From Rhodococcus sp. Leaf278 (GTDB lineage Bacteria; Actinomycetota; Actinomycetes; Mycobacteriales; Mycobacteriaceae): a stretch of 64,000 nt of DNA. The stretch covers positions 1 through 64,000 of the forward strand of contig NZ_LMRR01000003.1 of the NCBI RefSeq assembly GCF_001426085.1, read 5' to 3'. The translations under genes and the position numbers were made by a program. Positions 7,972-16,342 of the stretch are shown here, one piece after another. The notes beneath the pieces were generated by a model, which saw nothing but the letters and a program-made list of their open reading frames with translations, was not told the origin of the DNA and did no database searches. Within the stretch, counting starts at the first letter, position 1, and every line of letters begins with the position of its first letter.

Positions 7972-9081
7972 CTAATCGCGCCACTGCGTCCGCACCTGAT
8001 CACCGACGAAATGTGTGTTCTCGGCGGACATTTCCCGGCTACCCGATCGGCCCACCAGATCGTCGATCCGATCGTCCAGACTGTGGGCACGGGTCATTGC
8101 GTCGGACGTTCGAGCCTCACCTTCGGACGACTCGACCAGATTCGCCAGACGAACCAGCGCAGCTACCCGACCGGTCAACTGCGACCACACCACTTCCAGT
8201 GCGCCACGCCGTGATTCGACCTGAGCGGCAGTCTCCTCGTCGACCATCGTCTCACCGATCCGATTCAGCTCGGTCGCTACCGCACGCAGCGACGTGGCGT
8301 CGACCGAGATCTCGGTGAGCTCGACGAACAGGTCGAGCTGATTGCGCTGAATCTCGAAATACGTGGACTGCCATGCCGGCGAACGACGCACACGGTCGAA
8401 CGATGTGCCCGCAAGAAAAAGCAAAGTGTCGTATCGATCGACGAACCGATCGTCCTTGCGATCGACGAACTGATCGACCACGCCGGTCGCCCACTCGACG
8501 CGGTCACCCACAGGAGTTCGGCGCGCAAGCGTGCTCACGCGGTCCGCGGCCGCATCCACCAACGACAAGCCGCGCTCCGCAACTGGACCGAACCTGCGCG
8601 GTGCAGGCGTCTTCATCAACGCGTCGAAGACCGCATCTCGCTGGTCGAGATCGAGATGCAGACCTTCTCGACGCTCCTTGCGTGCTGCTCGCACCCCAGT
8701 GGCGTAGTGCCGATTCGACATGACCACGGTGGTGCGCTGATGGTTGATGCGCTTGGTCAACTCGGCAACCCGCAAGCGATACACGAGCGCCGACCCTGGC
8801 TTGCTCGTCGTGTCCTTGGCAAGCCATCGATCGCGCTCGTCGACCAGATTTCGCAGTGTGCCGAACCCCCCGATCGACGGCAGTGTGCGGCCGGAATGCC
8901 ATCGATTGATCAGCACCGCACGGGTGGGCTCGTCCACTCGCCCGGCTGCGACAGCGATGGCGGCCGCGTCGGACAGCGGCTCGGAGTGCCCGAGCAACCG
9001 GCAGTCGGCACAGCGACTGTGCACCTCGGCGTCGAGTCGGGCGCGCTGCTCGGCCGACCCACTGCCATCGAACTCGGACAT
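7972..9081 (-). CDS. Hypothetical protein with N-terminal CxxC motif
   Basis: The 369-aa product is not recognised. It is soluble by composition, rich in Arg, Asp and Val, and mostly predicted helical by eye. Near the N-terminus is CADCRLLGH (Cys24, Cys27, His32), which could bind a metal but has no second half. The middle contains a basic stretch (RAARKERREG) and repeated DRV/DRF segments (FVDRKDDRFVDRYDTLLF). The ATG at 9081 is preceded by AGGAG with 5-6 nt spacing, which supports the start. The gene stands alone between convergent gntP and an upstream oxidoreductase gene on the same strand. Confidence 0.7.
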   Translation of the reverse strand: MSEFDGSGSAEQRARLDAEVHSRCADCRLLGHSEPLSDAAAIAVAAGRVDEPTRAVLINRWHSGRTLPSIGGFGTLRNLVDERDRWLAKDTTSKPGSALVYRLRVAELTKRINHQRTTVVMSNRHYATGVRAARKERREGLHLDLDQRDAVFDALMKTPAPRRFGPVAERGLSLVDAAADRVSTLARRTPVGDRVEWATGVVDQFVDRKDDRFVDRYDTLLFLAGTSFDRVRRSPAWQSTYFEIQRNQLDLFVELTEISVDATSLRAVATELNRIGETMVDEETAAQVESRRGALEVVWSQLTGRVAALVRLANLVESSEGEARTSDAMTRAHSLDDRIDDLVGRSGSREMSAENTHFVGDQVRTQWRD

Positions 9082-9142
9082 CGTTTCTCCTAGGTCACGC
9101 CCAACGGTCGCTGGTCCGTCCGCTTTCGAGTGTTCCAGAAGT

Positions 9143-10324
9143 TCAGATCAGCCCGCGGAGCGATTGCTCGGTGTGTGGCTTCTTCTCCGCGAGAAGCGTG
9201 CGCGCGGTGTCCAGACCTTCCCAGACGTTCCACATCAGCACGCCGCGCACGACGGCCTCGTCGTCGAGGTAGTAGACGACGCCTTCCTTACCGACCGTCT
9301 TCCAATCCTCGACGGTGCTCAACGATGTGGAGAGCGTGCCGATGGCCTGGTATCCGTCGTCGTAGATGTCGGAGTAGAAGTACGGGGTGTACGAGTAGGG
9401 CTCGGCGGCACCGGCCATGTTGCGTCCGGCAGCCTTGCCCATCTCCGTGGCGTTGTCCACGTGCTCGACCCGCCTGCGTCCGAGAATGGCGTCGGGATAG
9501 CTCGCCACGTCACCGGCGGCGTAGACGTGGTCGTCCTCGGTCCTCAAGAACTCGTCGACGACGATGCCGTCGTCCACTGTCAGTCCGGCAGCGTCGGCCA
9601 GTTCGGTGCTCGGCCGCACCCCCAGACCGAATACGACGCCGTCCGCTTCGATTGCGGTGCCGTCGTCGAGTTGCAGCTGTACGCGAGCCGACGCCTCCGC
9701 ACCGGAGGTCACTTTCGCTCCTCGGCGCACGGTCACACCGTGATCGGCGAATCCCTTGTCGAAGACGGCAGCCAGGCTCGGCGGAAACATGTGGCCACCG
9801 ACTACGGCGTCGGACGTCACGAGAGTGACCTTGACGCCTTGGAGAGACAGGGCAGCGGCGATCTCGGTGCCGATGTAGCCGCCGCCGACCACGACGATGT
9901 GATCGGCGGTTTTCGTCAGTTCGCGCAGTGCCCGGTAGTCGGCGAAGGTGCGGAAGTACACCACCCGCGGGCTGGGCGCGAGTTCGATTTTCGTCGGTTC
10001 GGCTCCCGTTGCCAAGAGCAAGGTCCCGTACTCGTAGCGCTCTCCGTTGTCCGTCGTCACCGAGGAACCCGCCCGGTCGATCGACGTGACCCGAGTCCCG
10101 GTGAACACCTTGGCGTCGGTGTCGGAGGCGGTGTCCAGCGGAACCTGATCGCGACCGAAGTCCGAGTCCGTCCACAGCTTCTTCGACAGCGCAGGCCGGG
10201 TGTACGGCTCGTCGGAATCCGCCCCGAGAATTCCGATGGACCCGGCGGTGTCGTGCTCGCGTATTCCGCGGGCGGCACTGTCGGCCACCATTCCTCCGCC
10301 GATGATCAGGTAGTCGTACTGCAT
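9143..10324 (-). CDS. NAD(P)/FAD-dependent oxidoreductase of the ferredoxin/rubredoxin reductase type
   Basis: The 393-aa product has the two-dinucleotide fold of AIF/ferredoxin-reductase-like flavoproteins. DYLIIGGGMVADSAARGI near residue 5 is the FAD-binding site, IVVVGGGYIGTEIAAAL in the middle is the NAD(P)H-binding site, and DDHVYAAGDVASYP is the second FAD motif. Such enzymes pass electrons from NAD(P)H to a small iron-sulfur or rubredoxin partner. No partner gene is adjacent, so the acceptor is unknown. I start at ATG 10324, which has GAGGAG 6 nt upstream; a longer frame of 20 codons lacks a ribosome-binding site. Confidence 0.88.
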   Translation of the reverse strand: MQYDYLIIGGGMVADSAARGIREHDTAGSIGILGADSDEPYTRPALSKKLWTDSDFGRDQVPLDTASDTDAKVFTGTRVTSIDRAGSSVTTDNGERYEYGTLLLATGAEPTKIELAPSPRVVYFRTFADYRALRELTKTADHIVVVGGGYIGTEIAAALSLQGVKVTLVTSDAVVGGHMFPPSLAAVFDKGFADHGVTVRRGAKVTSGAEASARVQLQLDDGTAIEADGVVFGLGVRPSTELADAAGLTVDDGIVVDEFLRTEDDHVYAAGDVASYPDAILGRRRVEHVDNATEMGKAAGRNMAGAAEPYSYTPYFYSDIYDDGYQAIGTLSTSLSTVEDWKTVGKEGVVYYLDDEAVVRGVLMWNVWEGLDTARTLLAEKKPHTEQSLRGLI

Positions 10325-10594
10325 CGTTCGCTCCTCGTTCTCTACGTGATTCGACTCGTGGGTTACCCGGAACCACGCAGTCACAATCCCGCCGGCAGTC
10401 CCCGGGGAATTGCCTGCAAACCGGGGGAACCGACCGGACTGTATCGAGCATCACACCCTCGAGAGGTTGGCCCAGGCCGGTCGAGTGGGCATCTTGGACT
10501 GGGCGACGAAACATCGTTTTAACTCGAGTCGGGCTGTAACGGTTCCGTTCGGCAGAACGACTCACACCTCAGGACGCGAACAAAAGGAGACGAT

Positions 10595-10864
10595 GTGACT
10601 GTTCAGATCGATTCGCTGGCAATTGGCACCGATACCGCCGACATTGCAACAACCGACGTCGACCAGCTCTTCGACGAGGTAGCAACGCTCGACGCCACCA
10701 TCCTCGACGCCATCGAGCGTCGCACGCGCATGGCGCACACCCTCGCCGCGGCGACTTCCGATGCCAGCGCGTCGGATTCCGCTGCCGATACTTTCCTCGA
10801 TCTCGGCAACGACGGACGCGTGTTCTCACGGATGCTGTCGCGCCTCGCTCAGATCGCCCGGTAA
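10595..10864 (+). CDS. Small chorismate-mutase-like (AroQ-type helical) protein, possibly degenerate
   Basis: The 89-aa product starts at GTG 10595 with AAAGGAG just upstream; an ATG two bases earlier reads straight into a stop. The segment VDQLFDEVATLDATILDAIERRTRMAHTL resembles helix 1 of AroQ chorismate mutases (I/L-D-x-LD-x-x-IL-x-L-x-x-RR), and the end LGNDGRVFSRMLSRLAQIAR resembles their last helix. Several catalytic positions seem to be missing: the Lys that usually follows helix 1 and the Arg/Glu pair of helix 2 are replaced by an Ala/Ser/Asp-rich stretch. It may have lost catalysis or serve as a regulator. A strong hairpin follows the gene. Confidence 0.6.
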   Translation: MTVQIDSLAIGTDTADIATTDVDQLFDEVATLDATILDAIERRTRMAHTLAAATSDASASDSAADTFLDLGNDGRVFSRMLSRLAQIAR

Positions 10865-10893
10865 CGCTTCACACCCCCTTCAGCTTCGCAGTC

Positions 10894-10929
10894 CGCGACC
10901 CCGTCGAGCATGTGCTCGGCGGGGTCGCG
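10894..10929. terminator. Strong hairpin terminator downstream of the chorismate-mutase-like gene
   Basis: CGCGACCCCGTCGAGCA (10894-10910) pairs with 10913-10929 over 17 positions with a single G-U-compatible mismatch and a 2-nt loop. It begins 30 nt after the stop codon. There is no T-run after it, as is usual for actinobacterial hairpin terminators. Confidence 0.75.
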
Positions 10930-11040
10930 TCATGTCCGGGAAGGGTCACCGGTGATTTTCGGCATCGGCAGCTGTCAGTAGAAGCAAGACCGTTGTTCGA
11001 CGGTTCACCGCAAGCTGGTTCCCATAGAAAAGGTGCACCC

Positions 11041-11448
11041 ATGTCTCGCATGCTGTTCGCCAACATGCCCGTTCGCGACGTCGTCGCCACCCGTTCGTTC
11101 TTCGAGGGGCTCGGGTTCGCATTCAACGACATCTTCAGCGACGAAAACACCGCCTCCATGATCGTCAGCGATCAGGCCACGGTGATGTTTCTGGCCACCT
11201 CGCGTTTCGAGGACTTCATCTCCGATTCGATCTGCGACACGAGCTCGGCTCGCGAGGTCCTGATGTGCATCTCCGCCGACAGCCGCGACGAAGTGGATTC
11301 ACTCACCGACGCAGCCATCGCTGCGGGCGGGTCCACGTGGATGGAGCCCCAGGATCATAGGTTCATGTACGGGCGAGCGTTCCGGGACCTCGACAACCAC
11401 GTCTGGGAAGTGATGTGGATGGACCCGTCAGCCGTTCCGGAGAGCTGA
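11041..11448 (+). CDS. VOC superfamily (glyoxalase/bleomycin-resistance fold) protein
   Basis: The 135-aa product has the vicinal-oxygen-chelate fold layout: an N-terminal MLFANMPVRDVVATRSFFEGLGF strand-helix, FNDIFSDENTASMIVSD, and the C-terminal MYGRAFRDLDNHVWEVMWMD block with Asp, His and Glu as candidate metal-site residues. Proteins with the DLDNHVWEV ending are common stress-associated lactoylglutathione-lyase-like proteins of unknown substrate. The ATG has AAAGG about 10 nt upstream. It converges on the sigma factor gene with an 11-nt gap. Confidence 0.85.
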   Translation: MSRMLFANMPVRDVVATRSFFEGLGFAFNDIFSDENTASMIVSDQATVMFLATSRFEDFISDSICDTSSAREVLMCISADSRDEVDSLTDAAIAAGGSTWMEPQDHRFMYGRAFRDLDNHVWEVMWMDPSAVPES

Positions 11449-11459
11449 GGAGCAGGCGT

Positions 11460-12434
11460 TCAGAGGCGGTCGGGCAGGCCGAATCGATCGAACAGAGTCA
11501 GATCGAAGAAGCAGGCCACGTGCCCCACCCCTCTGGCGTCGACGTCGAGAACGTGTAGCTGGAACGGCCGATGCACGCCGTCCTCGCCCCGCATGTACAG
11601 CCCGTACGCGGGTTGGCCGTTGGCACGCGTAGGCCTCATCCGCATGTCGCCCGCGCCGTTGGCAGGGCAATTGTTTCGGATGAGTGATCCGATAGTCTCG
11701 GCACCCTGGTACCACCCGACGAACGGCGGCATCTCCCACACCGCATCCGAGGTGAACAGAGTCACCAAGCGGTCGATGTCGTAGTTCTCGAAACACTCCA
11801 CATACTGCTTCAGCAGTTCCTGCAGCTCGTCGGATCCGATGGGCTCGACATCGTCGAGTTCGGGCGCAATCTCGTCGAGTCTCTCCCTGGCTCGCTGCAG
11901 CAAGCTGTTGACCGCGGTTGTCGTCGTGGCGAGAACCTCGGCAACCTCCGACGCCTTCCACTGCAGTACCTCGCGCATCAACAAGACAGCCCGCTGCCGG
12001 GGAGACAGGTGTTGCAGTGATGCGACCAAGGCGAGGCGCACCGATTCCCGCGCAACCACGATCGAGGCGGGATCGCTCGAATCGGCCAGATCCGAATCGG
12101 CGATCGGTTCGAGCCACGGAACCTCGTTGTTCTGTACGAGTTCGTCGGTAGGGCCGGAACTCGGTGCCCCCAAGCCGGTCGGGAGCGGACGCTTGGACCG
12201 ACCGTCCAGGGCAGTGAGACACGTGTTGGTGGCGATTCGATACAGCCAGGTACGCAGGGACGAGCGCCCCTCGTATTTCGCGTACCCCCGCCACGCGCGA
12301 ATGTACGTCTCCTGCAACAGATCCTCGGCGTCGTGAATCGATCCGGTCATGCGGTAGCAGTGCGCGAGTAGCTCTCGACGGAACGGATCGAACTGCGCCA
12401 CGAAGTCGTCCTGCTGCACGGAGGCCACGGTCAT
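11460..12434 (-). CDS. ECF-type RNA polymerase sigma-70 factor with C-terminal SnoaL-like domain (SigG/SigX5-like)
   Basis: The 324-aa product has sigma region 2 (FRRELLAHCYRMTGSIHDAE, then LLQETYIRAWRGYAKYEG and LRTWLYRIATNTCLTALDG) and region 4 (LSPRQRAVLLMREVLQWKASEVAEVL). These are followed by an extra C-terminal domain (about residues 205-324: LLKQYVECFENYDIDRLVTL, SDAVWEMPPFVGWYQG) of the SnoaL/NTF2-like type. That architecture is the SigG-like/TIGR02960 group, where the extra domain may sense a ligand. No anti-sigma gene is adjacent. I start at ATG 12434: the frame extends further, but a TAAGCT -10 box lies only 7 nt upstream, indicating a leaderless mRNA. Confidence 0.88.
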   Translation of the reverse strand: MTVASVQQDDFVAQFDPFRRELLAHCYRMTGSIHDAEDLLQETYIRAWRGYAKYEGRSSLRTWLYRIATNTCLTALDGRSKRPLPTGLGAPSSGPTDELVQNNEVPWLEPIADSDLADSSDPASIVVARESVRLALVASLQHLSPRQRAVLLMREVLQWKASEVAEVLATTTTAVNSLLQRARERLDEIAPELDDVEPIGSDELQELLKQYVECFENYDIDRLVTLFTSDAVWEMPPFVGWYQGAETIGSLIRNNCPANGAGDMRMRPTRANGQPAYGLYMRGEDGVHRPFQLHVLDVDARGVGHVACFFDLTLFDRFGLPDRL

Positions 12435-12441
12435 GCCGCAC

Positions 12442-12518
12442 AGCTTAGACCGGAGGCAGACGCGCCACAGCTCGAATGCGCGCCACACAAAGGTTTGCCC
12501 ACATATCTGCGTTAACCT
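12442..12518. promoter_or_regulatory. Divergent leaderless promoters for the sigma factor and RelA/SpoT-domain genes
   Basis: On the minus strand TAAGCT (12442-12447) lies 7 nt before the sigma factor ATG. On the plus strand TAACCT (12513-12518) lies 7 nt before the GTG at 12526. Both match the actinobacterial -10 pattern TANNNT at the spacing expected when the start codon is also the transcription start. The 91-nt divergent spacer holds nothing else that I recognise. Confidence 0.55.
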
Positions 12519-12525
12519 CGGCTTT

Positions 12526-13506
12526 GTGACATCGGCAACGAGCATCGACGACTTGGTCGAGGAGCTGTACCTGCACCGGCGTCGGGCGTGGGAAGCCGCT
12601 CTCGTCACCGCGCAGAACTTCCTCGAGACCATCGCCGACGAGATACTCGAAGACGTCGACCGTGATCGACTGAATGCACAGACGGCACGCATCAAGGATC
12701 CTGGACGATCCGCCGACAAGTTGCGCCGCTATGTCTCCGAGGGCCGGATCACCGAGCCGACCGACGCGGACGCCGTTGCCGAAGCCCTTCCCGATCTGGT
12801 CGGCGTCAAGGTGTTGTGCAAGACCCCGCGCGATCAACTGACGTTCGTCGCAGCGCTGGAGCGTGCGTGCAACGACCCGGAATGTTCGGTGCGGTTCGCG
12901 CAACCACCCACCGACTATGTCGCCTTCCCCAAACCCAGCGGTTACCGCGCCTATCACGCCGTGCTGGTCGTTCGAGTGGCAACGCATCAGGGCGACCTCG
13001 ATGTGAAGGTGGAAGTGCAGGTCAAAACGCGCCTGCAGGACGCGTGGGGCGAGCTGACCCACGAGGACATGTACAAGCCCGGCGAGGCGCTCAAGCCCAC
13101 CAAGAAGCACACCGATTACGCCGCGCACATGGCCCACCTGCTCGACCAGGTGGATGCGATGGCGGACGATCTCGCGGCGCAGCTCGACTCGTTGACCGCC
13201 GCCTCGAAGGACGGCGGTGTCCTCTCGGCCGATCCGATCCCGAAGGATCCGGATTTCATTCGTGCCCGGGTCACCCGCACCGGCCCCCGGTACGCGCTGG
13301 CCGTCGGCCCGGATGGACGCCGAGGGCTGGTACCCGCCCGGTCGGTGAAAGCCGTCATCGGCTCGACCGACCGCATCGCCGTCGACAATTACCTGGAGGT
13401 CGGCGACTACATCGATGTGGTGGTCGAGGATTCCGAGGACGCGCTGTACTACCACCTCACCTCTCAACCGCCGCGTCGCAAACCCGCGAAGAAGCGTAAG
13501 CGCTGA
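12526..13506 (+). CDS. RelA/SpoT nucleotidyltransferase-domain protein with C-terminal basic extension
   Basis: The 326-aa product contains a RelA/SpoT synthetase-type domain (about residues 55-215). DLVGVKVLCKTPRD includes the metal-ligand Asp, FPKPSGYRAYHAVLV corresponds to the G-loop region of (p)ppGpp synthetases, and VEVQVKTRLQDAWGELTHED matches the ExQxRT-type block with its catalytic Glu/Gln. There is no HD hydrolase domain, so it resembles a small alarmone synthetase. The C-terminal ~85 residues look like a beta-rich OB/S1-like module (VTRTGPRYALAVGPDGRRG, YLEVGDYIDVVVED), ending in a Lys/Arg tail. Start GTG 12526 is supported by the -10 box 7 nt upstream. Activity is not proven by sequence. 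Confidence 0.8.
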   Translation: MTSATSIDDLVEELYLHRRRAWEAALVTAQNFLETIADEILEDVDRDRLNAQTARIKDPGRSADKLRRYVSEGRITEPTDADAVAEALPDLVGVKVLCKTPRDQLTFVAALERACNDPECSVRFAQPPTDYVAFPKPSGYRAYHAVLVVRVATHQGDLDVKVEVQVKTRLQDAWGELTHEDMYKPGEALKPTKKHTDYAAHMAHLLDQVDAMADDLAAQLDSLTAASKDGGVLSADPIPKDPDFIRARVTRTGPRYALAVGPDGRRGLVPARSVKAVIGSTDRIAVDNYLEVGDYIDVVVEDSEDALYYHLTSQPPRRKPAKKRKR

Positions 13507-13556
13507 CCTGCGGTTCTCAGGAACATCTCACATCCGTGCTGTAGACATCCGTTCTC

Positions 13557-15020
13557 GTGACCACTACCGAGAAATCCACGGTCGTCACCTGCGTCGGCGT
13601 CGACCCTGTGGCCGACTGGCGTAGGAAGATCCGTACTGCCGAGACATTGGTGCCGGCGCTCGCATTCGTCGTGTTGGCACCTCTGTACGCGACGATGTCC
13701 GTGCTCGGTCATCGTCAACTCCGCACGTCCGGATTCGATCTGGGGATTTTCGTCCAGCAGGTCGCGTCGTATTCGCAGTTTCGTGCACCGACCTCCGATC
13801 TACTGGGTACCGGCTACAACACGCTCGGCGATCACTTCTCGCCCATCACCGCGCTGCTGGGACCCGTCTATCGGGTGTTTCCGCACGCCGAGACCTTGCT
13901 GATCGCCCAAGCCGTGCTGTTCGCGTCGGCCGTGATCCCCATCAGCAGGCTGGCAACACACAAGTTCGGTGCCGCCACCGGTGTCGCGATCTCGGCAGCG
14001 TTCGGACTGTCCTGGGGCGTTCAAGCCGCGCTGAATTTCGACTTCCACGAAGTGGCATTCGCGATGCCTCTACTGGCGATGTCGATGGTTGCCCTCGTTC
14101 GTCAGCGCTGGCTGCCTGCCCTGGCCTGGGCTCTGCCGCTGGTCTTCGTCAAGGAGGACATGGGTCTGACGGTCGTCGTGATCGGCGCACTCGTAGCGCT
14201 GTGGACGAGCGGCCGAACTCGAATTCTCGGGGCACTGACAGCTGCATGGGGCCTGACCTGGGTGATCCTGGCCGTCAAGGTGATCATCCCGATGCTCAGC
14301 TCCGACAACTCGTACGACCAGGGCTCCAAGCTGCCTCCACTGGGTGAAGGCATCGCCGACACCGCGCACGGCTTGGTTGCCGGCGATTCGCGGGCGGCCA
14401 CCGCCTTTCTGCTGCTCGCCGTCACCGGATTCTTCGCGTTGCGCTCCCCGCTCCTGCTGATCGCCGTCCCGACGGTCGCCTGGCGCTTTCTCAGTGACAA
14501 CACCAACTTCTGGAAGCCGATCTACCACTACAACGCGATCCTGATGGTGATCGTGTTCGCTGCCCTGCTCGACGCGTTCGCACGCAGTCACCGCCACGGT
14601 CAGCTCACCGAACGCGGCCGTCACTACATCGTCGCGTTCGTGGCCGCTTTCGCAGTCGTTGCGTTGCCGTTCCTCCCCATGGCACGCATGGTGCACGCAC
14701 AGGAATGGACGATCGATCCGCAGGCCGCTACCGCCCGGGAGATCTCGGAATGGATTCCCGCCGATGATCGGGTTTCGGCGTCGAACAATCTGGTGGCCCA
14801 ACTCGTCGCCGATCACGACGTCTCGGTCTTTCCTCAACGTGCAACCGATTCGACCGTCCCGGACTGGATCGTCGTCAACCGGGCGCGGCCGGCGGGCTGG
14901 CCGACGGACGAGGCCGGCGACCGTCAGGCGATCGACCGGGCACTGTCCACCGGGTACGACGTCGCCTACTCGCTCGACGGTATCGAGGTCCTGCACCGCA
15001 GCTCGAGCGGTCCCCGTTAG
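13557..15020 (+). CDS. DUF2079 multi-pass membrane protein
   Basis: The 487-aa product begins at GTG 13557. After a soluble N-terminus of about 30 residues it has around nine hydrophobic segments (e.g. LVPALAFVVLAPLYATMSVL, MPLLAMSMVALV, LLLIAVPTVAWRFL). The DUF2079 signature follows: TSGFDLGIFVQQVASYSQF, then GDHFSPITALLGPVYRVFPH and FKEDMGL-like VFVKEDMGL. The family has a GT-C glycosyltransferase-like topology, but its substrate is unknown. The last ~110 residues are probably extracytoplasmic. It is followed 36 nt later by the reductase gene on the same strand. Confidence 0.85.
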   Translation: MTTTEKSTVVTCVGVDPVADWRRKIRTAETLVPALAFVVLAPLYATMSVLGHRQLRTSGFDLGIFVQQVASYSQFRAPTSDLLGTGYNTLGDHFSPITALLGPVYRVFPHAETLLIAQAVLFASAVIPISRLATHKFGAATGVAISAAFGLSWGVQAALNFDFHEVAFAMPLLAMSMVALVRQRWLPALAWALPLVFVKEDMGLTVVVIGALVALWTSGRTRILGALTAAWGLTWVILAVKVIIPMLSSDNSYDQGSKLPPLGEGIADTAHGLVAGDSRAATAFLLLAVTGFFALRSPLLLIAVPTVAWRFLSDNTNFWKPIYHYNAILMVIVFAALLDAFARSHRHGQLTERGRHYIVAFVAAFAVVALPFLPMARMVHAQEWTIDPQAATAREISEWIPADDRVSASNNLVAQLVADHDVSVFPQRATDSTVPDWIVVNRARPAGWPTDEAGDRQAIDRALSTGYDVAYSLDGIEVLHRSSSGPR

Positions 15021-15056
15021 GGTTCGATAGGTTCGACCCTCCACCCGTCACAGACA

Positions 15057-16262
15057 GTGACGACGGCAAGTGCAAGGCAGGTACAGGACATCGACGCTGC
15101 AACCGGCGATCTCGGCACCACCAAGGCCGCATCCAAACGGTCACCGTGGAATCGGAAGAATCCCTATCGCGCACAGATCATCGGCAATCGACGCCTGTCC
15201 GGTCCCACATCGGCGAAGGAAGTTCGGGGCTTCGCGATCGCGCTGGGCGACAGCGGTATCGCCTACCAAGCCGGCGATGGTTTCGCCGTCAAACCTGTCA
15301 ACGACGCAGCACTGGTCGCGGCTGTCGTCGACCGCCTCGGAGTGCCCGCCGATACCGCCGTGCACACCAAGTCCGGTGAAATTACACTCGAGCAGGCGCT
15401 GACGACAGAGTACGAAATCGGCATCCCGTCCATGGATCTGATCGAGGCCGTGGCCGAACATGCCGGCGACGCCGAACTCGATCACATACTGCAGAACGGC
15501 GACCGCGCATCGTTCGACGCGTGGACGTGGGGACGTGACGTTGTGGACGTTCTGGATCTCGACCGGTCGCCCGCCTTCGATCCCGCCGAATTCCTCGGCT
15601 TGCTGCGTCCTCTGCAACATCGTGTCTATTCGATTTCGTCGTCACCGATCGCCCACGAAGGCACCGTGCATCTGACGGTGTCCACCGTCCGATACCGGTC
15701 GGCCGAGCGCGACCGCGGTGGCGTCTGTTCGACGTACCTCGCCGATCGAGTCGGCGATGGCAACGAAGCAGGTGTATTCCTGTCGGCCAACAAGTCGTTC
15801 CGCCTGCCCGCCGACGACACCCCGATCATCATGATCGGGCCCGGAACCGGAGTAGCACCGTTTCGAGCATTTCTGCACGAGCGGCGCGCGCGAGGTGCCA
15901 CCGGAGACAACTGGCTGTTCTTCGGAGATCAGCATCGGGCGAGCGATTTTCTCTACGAGGACGAACTCGTCGAGTTCGAGCGCGACGGTCTGCTGAGCCG
16001 ACTCGATGTCGCGTTCTCGCGCGATCAGCACGAGAAGATCTACGTGCAGCACCGCATGCTCGAGGCCGGCAAGCAGCTGTACGGCTGGCTAGAGGCGGGC
16101 GCGCACTTCTACGTCTGCGGCGACGCGGCTCGTATGTCGAAGGGCGTCGACGAAGCTCTGCACGAGATCGTCGCCGAGCACGGCGGCCGCTCCCCCGACG
16201 CCGCCGAGGACTACGTCAACGAACTCAAGCAAACCAAGCGCTACCTGCGCGACGTCTACTGA
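15057..16262 (+). CDS. CysJ-like NADPH flavoprotein reductase lacking the flavodoxin domain
   Basis: The 401-aa product is the FAD/NADPH half of the diflavin reductase family. AKEVRGFAIALGDSGIAYQAGD is the start of the FAD-binding barrel with its connecting domain, RVYSISSSP and GGVCSTYLAD bind FAD, IGPGTGVAPFRAFLHERR and FYVCGDAARMSKGVDEAL bind NADPH, and the chain ends in an aromatic residue (YLRDVY) that would stack on FAD. No FMN/flavodoxin domain precedes it, unlike CysJ or cytochrome P450 reductase, so it must reduce another carrier or acceptor. It may serve sulfite or nitrite reduction, but no such partner lies nearby. Start GTG 15057; no Shine-Dalgarno is seen. Confidence 0.85.
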   Translation: MTTASARQVQDIDAATGDLGTTKAASKRSPWNRKNPYRAQIIGNRRLSGPTSAKEVRGFAIALGDSGIAYQAGDGFAVKPVNDAALVAAVVDRLGVPADTAVHTKSGEITLEQALTTEYEIGIPSMDLIEAVAEHAGDAELDHILQNGDRASFDAWTWGRDVVDVLDLDRSPAFDPAEFLGLLRPLQHRVYSISSSPIAHEGTVHLTVSTVRYRSAERDRGGVCSTYLADRVGDGNEAGVFLSANKSFRLPADDTPIIMIGPGTGVAPFRAFLHERRARGATGDNWLFFGDQHRASDFLYEDELVEFERDGLLSRLDVAFSRDQHEKIYVQHRMLEAGKQLYGWLEAGAHFYVCGDAARMSKGVDEALHEIVAEHGGRSPDAAEDYVNELKQTKRYLRDVY

Positions 16263-16342
16263 CATTCCCGTTCTTGTCGGACCCCCTCGCTACCGTCTGA
16301 ACCCACAGGCATCAGTTCTCGTCCGAGAAGAGGGTTTGCACC

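Noticed and set aside
8744..10522. 592-codon open frame on the plus strand
   Set aside because: It is a shadow of the FAD-dependent oxidoreductase and the CxxC protein on the minus strand; its translation is Arg/Val/His-rich with no domain.
12445..13467. 340-codon open frame on the minus strand
   Set aside because: It lies opposite the RelA/SpoT-domain gene, whose motifs and promoter are clear. The antisense product is low complexity.
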